Origin: an uncultured Clostridia bacterium
Lineage (GTDB): Bacteria > Bacillota > Clostridia > TANB77 > CAG-508
Assembly: GCA_947629965.1 (NCBI GenBank)
Contig: CANRFS010000092.1
Location: 1 to 5,373, forward strand
Direction of reading: 5' to 3'
Length of the DNA: 5,373 bases
The notes under the pieces were generated by a model that saw only the letters and a program-made list of their open reading frames with translations, was not told where the DNA came from and did no database searches. A program made the translations under genes and the position numbers. Of this stretch, positions 1 to 5,248 are shown one piece after another. The first letter of the stretch is position 1. The number at the start of each line of letters is the position of its first letter.

Positions 1-762
1 ATTTACGTTGTCTTTTAAAATTTCAAAATGTAAATGTGGTTCATCAACTATTTCAAATGATGCAGAATTTCCGACTGTACCAATCGATTGACCTTTTTCT
101 ACTTTTTCTCCTTCTGTTACAAATTCAGTTGTAAGTAGGTTTGAATATACTGATTCATATCCATTTACGTGTTCAATTACTATAGTTAATCCATACCTTG
201 GATCGTTTTTGATTGATTTTATAGTTCCAGCCTCTGCTGCTTTAACAACAGATGTTCTATCAGCTTTTATATCTATACCTAAATGCGTTACCCATTCTTC
301 TAGGGTTTCAGAATATATTAAAGAATCTTTTGCATATTCTCTCATATTTTCTCCTTTTACTGGCATAGTAAATTCTGGGTCTTTTACTTTTTCTGGTTCA
401 GCTTTAGTTTCTTCTTTCTTAGTATTTTCTTCTTTCTCTTCTTCTTTTTTTGTATCTGCATTAGTTTTTTCTTCTTTTGATTCTATATCCTTTATTGCTT
501 CTTCTATGCTCTTACCTATATCACTACTTGCCTCTTCAATATAATCATTTGTTTCATTTAAATAATTTTCTGTATTTGGAACTAAATCTGCTATTTTTTC
601 ACTTGTTAATGAACTATACGTTGAATTCTTTAGTTTATTATTGTAAATTATTAAAGTTACAATAAATGTAATAATTATCGCAAGTAAAATCCCTACTGAT
701 AAATAAATAAATCGTTTAAAGTTATTATTGCTATCAATTTTTTCTCTTCTTCCTCTTCTCAT
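1..762 (-). CDS. spoIIQ: Stage II sporulation protein Q-type M23/LytM membrane protein (partial, C-terminus off the left edge)
   Basis: The frame is open for 254 codons from the ATG at 762 to the window edge. An AGGAGG sits at 768-773. Residues 1-17 are short and basic (MRRGRREK...). Residues 18-40 form one membrane helix, followed by a polar stretch and a Lys/Glu-rich linker at about 95-126. An M23 peptidase (LytM) domain starts near residue 128 (FTMPVKGE). The metal-ligand motif THLGID gives His160 and Asp164, and EPHLHFE gives His243 and His245, so the zinc-site residues look intact. Where active LytM enzymes usually have YxHL, this protein has YSNL (Asn208), so hydrolase activity is uncertain. 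In the family, SpoIIQ is made in the forespore and binds mother-cell SpoIIIAH across the intermembrane space during engulfment. The gene directly follows spoIID, as in many Clostridia. Only a short C-terminal tail should be missing. A generic M23 peptidase is the alternative, but the layout and neighbour favour SpoIIQ. Confidence 0.92.
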   Translation of the reverse strand, partial: MRRGRREKIDSNNNFKRFIYLSVGILLAIIITFIVTLIIYNNKLKNSTYSSLTSEKIADLVPNTENYLNETNDYIEEASSDIGKSIEEAIKDIESKEEKTNADTKKEEEKEENTKKEETKAEPEKVKDPEFTMPVKGENMREYAKDSLIYSETLEEWVTHLGIDIKADRTSVVKAAEAGTIKSIKNDPRYGLTIVIEHVNGYESVYSNLLTTEFVTEGEKVEKGQSIGTVGNSASFEIVDEPHLHFEILKDNVN

Positions 763-790
763 AAGTGCCTCCTTAATTTTTCTTTAGTAA

Positions 791-819
791 AATTATTTCC
801 TTTTTTTTGAAATTTATAC
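791..819 (-). promoter_or_regulatory. Sigma-F-like forespore promoter of spoIIQ
   Basis: On the minus strand, GTATA (815-819) is separated by 14 bases from GGAAATAATT (791-800). The recalled sigma-F pattern is GYATA, about 15 bases, then GGnnAnAnTR. The match lacks only the final purine and is one base short in spacing. Transcription would start near 784, leaving a leader of about 20 bases that contains the SD. This fits the sigma-F control known for spoIIQ in other spore formers. Because the region is A/T-rich and the match was made by eye, confidence is moderate. Confidence 0.5.
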
Positions 820-829
820 ATTATTTATT

Positions 830-1822
830 TTACATATCTATAATTTTAACTCCAGTGTAATAATGCTTTATGATTTCTTCATAATTTTTTCCTTGTTTTG
901 CAAGACTATCCGCGCCTGTCTGACTCATTCCTACTCCATGCCCATATCCTGTAACTTTAAACTTTACATTATCACCTTCTATATTAATTTGAAAATTTGC
1001 AGATCGTAACCCGAAAATAGTTCTTACTTCTACACCTGATAGATTTAAGTTTCCTATTTTTACATTTTTTATTCTGTTTCCTTCTGTATATTCTAAAATT
1101 TGTATTTGATCTTCTTTATTAAAATCTATTTTAAAATCACTATGATATTTTTTTATTTTAGATATAAATTCTTCTTTGTTTACTGAAACTTCAGAATTAT
1201 ATTGATCATAGGCATCTTCTCCTGAAGTTTGAACTGCTTGCAAATATGGATAATTTGTTCCACCCCACACAGCTGTTGCAGTATCAGTGCTACCTCCACT
1301 ATTTGAGTGAAAAAACGCATTTATTGGTTTTCCATCATATGTTATTATTTTTCCTTTTGTACTATTTACTACCTTCTCTATTTTAGCCCAATTGCTTTCT
1401 CTAACATCTTCTTCCCATCTACTAAGCCTATATTCCTTTGTAATCCATGCTTGACAGCACTCTGCGCTATCACATACATCTGCATTTTCGTGCTTGCTAC
1501 CATTTGTAATTTTATAAAGAGTATATGTTCTTGCAACTACTGCTTGTGCTTTTAATGCTTCTTCTTCAAAATGTGCAGGCATTTCTCCAGATACAACTCC
1601 AAGTAAATATGTGTCTAAATCTAATTCTTCTACTTCTCCTGTTTTTGTATGTAATAATTTAATTTTATTGTATTTACCATAGTCGTACTTTTCTTCAACT
1701 TCTTGAACTACTTCTTTTTCTGTTGTTGCTACTTGCTTAACAGTATTTCTCTTTGTAAATAATATTGGAATTAAGAAACATAATAATATTAAAAATACAA
1801 TATATATTAATATTTTTTTCAT
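830..1822 (-). CDS. spoIID: Stage II sporulation protein D (SpoIID/LytB-domain lytic transglycosylase)
   Basis: This gene encodes 330 residues. I chose the ATG at 1822 over the in-frame ATG at 1828 because AGAGGG (1831-1836) lies 8 bases from the former but only 2 from the latter. An N-terminal membrane anchor spans about residues 3-23, followed by a polar linker and a SpoIID domain from about 53 to the end. The GVVSGEMP motif places Glu80 at the position of the known catalytic glutamate, and EALKAQAVVARTY follows. A probable zinc site is His111, Cys117, Cys122 and Cys123. FHSNSGG (171-177) and GHGVGMSQ (294-301) are further family motifs. SpoIID cleaves denuded glycan strands and works with SpoIIM and SpoIIP in the mother cell to drive engulfment. 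Its stop lies 67 bp before the spoIIQ start. No convincing sigma-E promoter was found upstream, although that is the control known for the family. Confidence 0.96.
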   Translation of the reverse strand: MKKILIYIVFLILLCFLIPILFTKRNTVKQVATTEKEVVQEVEEKYDYGKYNKIKLLHTKTGEVEELDLDTYLLGVVSGEMPAHFEEEALKAQAVVARTYTLYKITNGSKHENADVCDSAECCQAWITKEYRLSRWEEDVRESNWAKIEKVVNSTKGKIITYDGKPINAFFHSNSGGSTDTATAVWGGTNYPYLQAVQTSGEDAYDQYNSEVSVNKEEFISKIKKYHSDFKIDFNKEDQIQILEYTEGNRIKNVKIGNLNLSGVEVRTIFGLRSANFQINIEGDNVKFKVTGYGHGVGMSQTGADSLAKQGKNYEEIIKHYYTGVKIIDM

Positions 1823-1926
1823 TGGCATACCCTCTTTATATTAGTAATATTCTTATATTTATTTCTATATATTAAATCTATTATCCTTTGATGAAAATTA
1901 AGAAGTTTTGTCCATTTTAGGGGTAA

Positions 1927-1951
1927 TAAAAAAACACTCTACAAAGAGTGC
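1927..1951 (-). terminator. Intrinsic terminator of rpmE
   Basis: On the minus strand a perfect 6-bp stem, CACTCT/AGAGTG (1945-1950 and 1935-1940), closes a 4-base loop and is followed by seven T residues (1934-1928). It lies about 20 bases after the rpmE stop. It should uncouple rpmE from spoIID, which would therefore need its own promoter in 1823-1926. That stretch is A/T-rich and shows no other recognisable feature. Confidence 0.88.
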
Positions 1952-1968
1952 CTTTTATATAAATTATT

Positions 1969-2169
1969 TTATTCAATTCCGTATTTCTTTTTGAATTTAT
2001 CTGCTCTTCCACCTGTAGTATCTTTTCTTAAATTACCTGTCCAGTATGGATGGCATTTAGAACATACATCTACTTTTAAATCTTTTTTTGTAGATCCAAC
2101 TTCTAAAACATTACCACATGCACATGTAATAGTTGTTGTATTGTATTCTGGTTGTATCTCCTTTTTCAT
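1969..2169 (-). CDS. rpmE: 50S ribosomal protein L31, zinc-binding type
   Basis: This gene encodes 66 residues, the normal length for bacterial L31. The protein matches the family pattern throughout: a basic start (MKKEIQPEYN), CACGN with Cys16 and Cys18, CSKCHP with Cys36 and Cys39, then TGG.ADKFKKKYG at the end. The four cysteines identify the zinc-containing (C+) form rather than the zinc-free paralogue induced under zinc limitation. L31 sits on the large subunit at the central protuberance and bridges to the small subunit. The SD is AGAGGTG at about 2178-2184, with good spacing to the ATG. The gene has its own promoter and terminator, so it looks monocistronic, a housekeeping insert between sporulation genes. 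The segment PYWTGNLRKDTTGG differs a little from the commoner PFYTGKQK form, within ordinary variation. Confidence 0.97.
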   Translation of the reverse strand: MKKEIQPEYNTTTITCACGNVLEVGSTKKDLKVDVCSKCHPYWTGNLRKDTTGGRADKFKKKYGIE

Positions 2170-2213
2170 TAAGTATTCACCTCTTCCTTCGCTAATTAAA
2201 AAAATCTTTATCT

Positions 2214-2242
2214 ATTTTAACATATATTTTTTTATTTTGCAA
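2214..2242 (-). promoter_or_regulatory. Sigma-A promoter of rpmE
   Basis: On the minus strand, TTGCAA (2237-2242) is followed by a 17-base spacer and then TAAAAT (2214-2219). The spacer ends in TGT, giving an extended TGn -10 element. Transcription would start near 2207, leaving a leader of about 40 bases. A strong vegetative promoter suits a ribosomal protein gene. Confidence 0.72.
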
Positions 2243-2298
2243 ATTTATTTTTAATTATATTTATTTTTTTAACTTAAATTCATCATTATATTAATAAA

Positions 2299-2454
2299 TT
2301 ATTTGCCTATTTTAGTTATTGTTTGTATCTGTTGTTTAAAATTATTTATAGCATTATCAAAAGATATCTTATTTACTAATTTAAAAACTATATTCCATAA
2401 ACAAGCTATTATTAATATAATTAATCCTATTTTTTTCCAAATTTTTGGTAACAT
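2299..2454 (-). CDS. Small single-pass membrane protein, unknown function (51 aa)
   Basis: The longest frame starts at 2526, but the ATG at 2454 is preceded by AGGAGA with a 7-base gap. The longer start would lie upstream of the strong promoter at 2489-2516, so I choose 2454. The 51-residue product begins MLPKIWKK. It has one hydrophobic helix at about residues 9-27 (GLIILIIACLWNIVFKLV) and a polar, probably helical C-terminus (FDNAINNFKQQIQTI). The lysines before the helix predict a cytoplasmic N-terminus. I recognise no family and assign no function. A good SD and a consensus promoter argue that it is a real gene. It lies divergent to the VanW lipoprotein gene, and I see no clear terminator after it. 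Confidence 0.66.
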   Translation of the reverse strand: MLPKIWKKIGLIILIIACLWNIVFKLVNKISFDNAINNFKQQIQTITKIGK

Positions 2455-2488
2455 ATACTTTTCTCCTAAAAAATAACTTACATAATTT

Positions 2489-2516
2489 ATTATACTATAT
2501 TTTTTAGTTTTGTCAA
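2489..2516 (-). promoter_or_regulatory. Perfect-consensus sigma-A promoter for the 51-aa membrane protein
   Basis: On the minus strand, TTGACA (2511-2516) and TATAAT (2489-2494) are both exact consensus hexamers, 16 bases apart. The predicted start near 2482 leaves about 28 bases of leader with the SD before the ATG at 2454. It is the strongest vegetative promoter visible in the window. Confidence 0.8.
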
Positions 2517-2543
2517 TATTTATCACGTTTTTTGGACATACTA
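2514..2543 (+). promoter_or_regulatory. Forespore-type (sigma-F/sigma-G) promoter of the VanW lipoprotein gene
   Basis: On the plus strand, GGACATACTA (2534-2543) fits the recalled sigma-F -10 pattern GGnnAnAnTR at every position. CATACTA within it fits the sigma-G pattern CATnnTA. CAATA (2514-2518) lies 15 bases (sigma-F) or 18 bases (sigma-G) upstream, both the expected spacings, but it begins with C rather than G. Transcription would start near 2550. Its -35 shares bases with the -35 of the divergent sigma-A promoter. Confidence 0.45.
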
Positions 2544-2576
2544 AAATTATAATATAAATTATTATGGAGGAATAGT

Positions 2577-3240
2577 ATGAAAAAAATTTTTATTGCATTG
2601 ATTGCTCTATCTTTTTGTTTAAGTGGTTGTGGAAACAACTATGAAACAAATACAGAAGAAAATAGTTATTCTTCTGAACGCACTATTGCTATGGATAGTA
2701 ACAATACCGATAATAATAATAATAATAATAACGATGCTAATACTGATAGTAATACTACTAATAATAGCAATAATGAAAAAGCTGAGACTGAGCTTTCATC
2801 TTTTTCGACAAAAATTTATACACCAAATGATTCTGGAAGGCAAAATAATATTAGGCTTACTTGTTCAGAATTAAATGGAACAGTTGTAAAATCAGGAGAA
2901 ACATTTTCTTTTTGTGACACAGTAGGAAAAGCTACCCCAGATAGAGGCTATCAAAAAGCTGATATATTTGATAAAGATGGTAATAAAGTAAAAGGATATG
3001 GCGGACGGAAATTGCCAAATAAGTAGTACATTGTATAATGCCGTACTTGCCTTACCAGAACTTACTATTGTAGAAAGGCACGAACATAGCCAAAAAGTAT
3101 ATTATGTTCCTGAAGGAAAGGATGCTGCTGTTGCTTATGGTAGCATAGATTTTAAATTTAAAAACGAATTTGATTATGATATAAAGATTAAAGCATCAAC
3201 AGATGGTGATAATATTTATGCTAGCATTTTTAAAATTTAA
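2577..3240 (+). pseudogene. VanW-domain lipoprotein gene broken by a single-base frameshift
   Basis: The first part runs 2577-3026 (ATG after GGAGG at 2566-2570) and the second continues in another frame to the stop at 3238-3240. Removing C3006 rejoins them into a 220-residue protein with the VanW core GYGGGNCQISSTLYNA intact. Residues 1-18 are a lipoprotein signal peptide with lipobox LSGC, predicting lipidation at Cys18. An Asn/Asp/Ser/Thr-rich linker follows (about 40-66), then the VanW domain: SSFSTKI, R..NIRL, LNG..V.SGETFSF, GY.KA, the GGG.CQ.SSTLYNA motif, VERHEHS, YVPEGKDAAV and DFKFKNE. VanW proteins occur with some vancomycin-resistance clusters and widely in Firmicutes, but their biochemical role is unsettled. 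Unrepaired, translation would stop at 3026 and lose the C-terminal third. Conservation on both sides of the break suggests a recent mutation or a sequencing error. The gene may be cotranscribed with dacF, which starts 66 bp downstream. Confidence 0.85.
2711..2731 (+). repeat. In-frame AAT trinucleotide repeat in the lipoprotein linker
   Basis: About seven TAA/AAT units in a row encode seven consecutive asparagines in the linker between the lipid anchor and the VanW domain. The wider stretch 2699-2776 is also dominated by AAT, GAT and ACT codons. Slippage here would change linker length without breaking the frame. Confidence 0.75.
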
Positions 3241-3257
3241 TTTTATATTCTAAATAT

Positions 3258-3304
3258 CCTCCTAAAAGCATAGTATTTACTAATACTATTTTAGGAGGTT
3301 TTTT
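3258..3304 (+). terminator. Terminator-like hairpin that also buries the dacF Shine-Dalgarno
   Basis: CCTCCTAAA (3258-3266) pairs perfectly with TTTAGGAGG (3290-3298). After a three-base bulge, ATAGTAT (3270-3276) pairs with ATACTAT (3283-3289) around a six-base loop. Six T residues follow (3299-3304). The shape is that of an intrinsic terminator for the VanW gene, which stops at 3240. The 3' arm AGGAGG (3293-3298) is also the only good SD for the ATG at 3307, 8 bases away. The element could therefore end transcription, block translation, or both. No promoter for dacF was found after it. Confidence 0.75.
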
Positions 3305-3306
3305 AT

Positions 3307-4572
3307 ATGCTTGATAAAAAATTAAAAGCCTTAATATATATTGTTTTATCTGTTTTTATATTTACATTATTACTTCCGTTATATTCAAAAGCTATTGATG
3401 AAGATAGTGTTTATGTTTGGTCAAATAATTCTTCTGCTTTAACATCTACTACTCCTGATGAGAAAAATGAAATAGAAAATAATAAAAATAATTCTGGTAA
3501 TTTTTTAGGAATAACTTCTGGAAGTGCTATTTTGATGGATCAAAGAACTGGAACTGTTTTGTATGAATATAATCCTCATGAACAATTAAGACCAGCTAGT
3601 GTTACTAAAATTATGACTGTTCTATTAATTATGGAAGCTCTTGATAATGGTGTAATTACACTCGATGATGCTGTACCTTGCTCAGAAAAAGCAAGTTCTA
3701 TGGGAGGATCGCAAATTTGGCTTGATACAACTGAAACACTTACAGTTCATGAAATGTTAAAGGCTATTTGTGTTGTTTCTGCTAATGATTGTGCTATGGC
3801 AATGGCAGAATATATTGCTGGATCTGAAGAATTGTTTGTAGAGCAAATGAATAAAAAGGCCAAAGAACTTGGAATGAATGATACATGTTTTAAGAACTGT
3901 CATGGTATTGATGAAGATGGACACTTAACTTCTAGTTATGATATTGCATTAATGTCAAGAGAATTAATGACTAAACATCCCAAAATAACTGAATACACTA
4001 CTATTTGGATGGATAGTTTGAGAAATGGCGAATCTGAGCTTGTTAATACAAATAAATTAATACGAAACTATGAAGGTGCAACAGGTTTAAAAACAGGTTC
4101 TACATCTATCGCTCTTTTTAATTTATCTGCAACCGCAACTAGAAATAATCTTTCTTTAATTGCAGTAATTATGAAAGGTGAAACATCAGCTATTCGTTTT
4201 TCGGAGGCTCAAAAACTTCTTGATTATGGTTTTAGCAATTTTGAATATGTAGATTGTTCAAAAAAAGACGATGTTGTAAGAACTATAAATGTAGATAAAG
4301 GTATAAATTCTACAGTGGATGCAATCTTAGAATCAGATAGTGGTTGTTTAATTCCTAAAGGAAAATCTAAAACTATATCTACAAATATTGTTTTAGATGA
4401 TACTGTATCAGCTCCGGTTATTAGTGGTCAAAAATTAGGTGAAGTTGTTTATTCAATTGATAATGAAGAAATTTCTAGGGTTAATATTGTTGCAAAGCAA
4501 GATGTGAAAAAATTAAATTTAGTGAATATGTCTGTAAGAACAATTGAAAATTGGTTTACTTTGCTTAGATAA
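3307..4572 (+). CDS. dacF: D-alanyl-D-alanine carboxypeptidase, DacF type (serine peptidase family S11, low-molecular-weight PBP)
   Basis: This gene encodes 421 residues. A Sec signal or N-terminal anchor spans about residues 8-29, ending LYSKA-ID. A polar Asn/Ser/Thr-rich linker follows (about 35-65), then the S11 catalytic domain. All three active-site motifs are present: S98-V-T-K101 (nucleophile and general base), S158-A-N160 and K262-T-G264. The PBP5-type C-terminal beta domain covers about 310-400. The last 20 residues (LVNMSVRTIENWFTLLR) could form an amphipathic membrane-binding helix, as in PBP5-like enzymes. The enzyme removes the terminal D-Ala from peptidoglycan pentapeptides outside the membrane and so lowers cross-linking. 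Nearby gerW and the preceding forespore-type promoter favour the DacF sporulation subgroup. The symbol rests on this context, and a vegetative DacA-like role cannot be excluded. The ATG at 3307 follows AGGAGG, which lies within the upstream hairpin. Confidence 0.93.
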   Translation: MLDKKLKALIYIVLSVFIFTLLLPLYSKAIDEDSVYVWSNNSSALTSTTPDEKNEIENNKNNSGNFLGITSGSAILMDQRTGTVLYEYNPHEQLRPASVTKIMTVLLIMEALDNGVITLDDAVPCSEKASSMGGSQIWLDTTETLTVHEMLKAICVVSANDCAMAMAEYIAGSEELFVEQMNKKAKELGMNDTCFKNCHGIDEDGHLTSSYDIALMSRELMTKHPKITEYTTIWMDSLRNGESELVNTNKLIRNYEGATGLKTGSTSIALFNLSATATRNNLSLIAVIMKGETSAIRFSEAQKLLDYGFSNFEYVDCSKKDDVVRTINVDKGINSTVDAILESDSGCLIPKGKSKTISTNIVLDDTVSAPVISGQKLGEVVYSIDNEEISRVNIVAKQDVKKLNLVNMSVRTIENWFTLLR

Positions 4573-4590
4573 ATTGTTGTTTGAGCGTCT

Positions 4591-4641
4591 GGACGTGAGG
4601 AAAAAATTTATTTCGCAGAAATGGGATTTTTTCCTCCGTCC
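4591..4641. repeat. Long imperfect palindrome (16-bp stem) between convergent dacF and gerW
   Basis: GGACG (4591-4595) pairs with CGTCC (4637-4641). After one bulged T (4596), GAGGAAAAAAT (4597-4607) pairs with ATTTTTTCCTC (4626-4636). The tip holds a second small hairpin, ATTTC/GAAAT (4610-4614 and 4618-4622), around a GCA loop. The element starts 19 bp after the dacF stop and ends 47 bp from the gerW stop. It is visibly richer in G+C than its surroundings. The T-run lies inside the stem and none follows it on either strand, so it is not a textbook intrinsic terminator. It could be a bidirectional transcript end, a dispersed palindromic repeat, or a small structured RNA. Confidence 0.7.
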
Positions 4642-4687
4642 TAGCGAATAAGTGTAGCCAATAAATTTAATATGAATATAATATTTG

Positions 4688-5248
4688 TTAATCATCTTGT
4701 TCTTCGGTTTCATCGTATTCAAATTCATAGGTGTAATCATCTTTATTGTCCTTATTGTTGTTATCATTTTTATCTTTTTTATTGTTTTCATCTGTTTTTG
4801 GTTTTGAAGCTTTTTTATCTTCTGATTCACATTTTACTTTCATTTTGTTTTTCATTACTTGGTTTATCTTTTCAAATAAATCAGGAACGTAATCTAATAA
4901 TCTATCTATAGTCGATGAATGATTTACTGGAAGCAATTTTACTGTTCCTTCTTGAACTACTAAAAATGCAACTGGATTTATGCTCACTCCTGCTCCACTT
5001 CCTCCTCCAAACGGTAATCTGTATTGAATTAATTCTTCCTTTTCTTTTTTATTATATTCGTCTACAGTTTCTTCGTTAAACTCGCTACCTCCTGCTGCAA
5101 ATCCAAAACATACCTTTGAAATAGGGATAATTACTATATTATTGGTTGTTTCTATTGGGTCTCCTATTATTGTGTTTACATCGACCATATCTTGAATGCT
5201 AGTCATTGCTGCAGACATAAGGCCTTCTATTGGATGTTCTTTCATCAT
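4688..5248 (-). CDS. gerW: GerW-family sporulation protein (YtfJ)
   Basis: This gene encodes 186 residues. The opening HPIEGLMSAAM..I..MVDVNTIIGDPIET, then ISKVCFGFAAGGSEF (43-57) and LPFGGGSGAGVSINPVAFLVV (78-98), is diagnostic of the GerW/YtfJ family. Residues 112-135 form a probable helix (STIDRLLDYVPDLFEKINQVM). From about 136 a low-complexity tail rich in Lys, Asp and Asn ends in acidic and tyrosine residues (DDYTYEFEYDETEEQDD). The tail is unusual compared with the compact Bacillus protein. YtfJ is a forespore/spore protein needed for normal germination in Bacillus, and its molecular activity is not established. The first of two adjacent ATGs (5248) is chosen because AGGAG (5257-5261) lies 8 bases away. 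The gene follows a DUF2953 (ytfI-like) gene with overlap, as in the Bacillus ytfI-ytfJ pair, and converges on dacF. Confidence 0.95.
   Translation of the reverse strand: MMKEHPIEGLMSAAMTSIQDMVDVNTIIGDPIETTNNIVIIPISKVCFGFAAGGSEFNEETVDEYNKKEKEELIQYRLPFGGGSGAGVSINPVAFLVVQEGTVKLLPVNHSSTIDRLLDYVPDLFEKINQVMKNKMKVKCESEDKKASKPKTDENNKKDKNDNNNKDNKDDYTYEFEYDETEEQDD

Noticed and set aside
209..665. Plus-strand open frames at 209-544 and 477-665.
   Set aside because: They are antisense to the spoIIQ frame, which has clear domain motifs. Their Ser/Phe- and Leu/Tyr-rich products are shadows of its Lys/Glu-rich linker and membrane segment, and no SD supports them.
1307..1555. Plus-strand open frame of 82 codons.
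   Set aside because: It is antisense to the conserved core of spoIID, with no SD and a composition typical of a reverse-strand shadow.
1823..1926. Search for a sigma-E promoter for spoIID.
   Set aside because: Candidate A/T-rich matches had poor -10 sequences (no CATA-type element) or wrong spacing, so none was reported despite the expected regulation.
1991..2254. Plus-strand open frame of 87 codons over rpmE.
   Set aside because: It covers the highly conserved L31 gene on the opposite strand. Its C-terminal part is just translated A/T-rich promoter DNA.
2694..2780. AAT-rich stretch considered as a CRISPR-like or tandem-repeat array.
   Set aside because: It is a codon-level asparagine repeat within a coding linker, with no spacers or longer repeat unit.
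2623..2874. Plus-strand open frame inside the VanW lipoprotein gene, with a run of isoleucines.
   Set aside because: It is the shifted reading of the AAT repeat (ATA/ATT codons) and lies within the real signal-peptide and linker frame.
4591..4641. Annotation of the palindrome as a standard rho-independent terminator.
   Set aside because: The T-run is inside the stem and no T-tract follows on either strand, so I list it as an inverted repeat with function open.
4519..4911. Open frames at 4519-4830 (minus) and 4672-4911 (plus).
   Set aside because: The first overlaps the dacF end and the gerW tail in another frame, and the second is antisense to gerW. Both have low-complexity products and no supporting SD.
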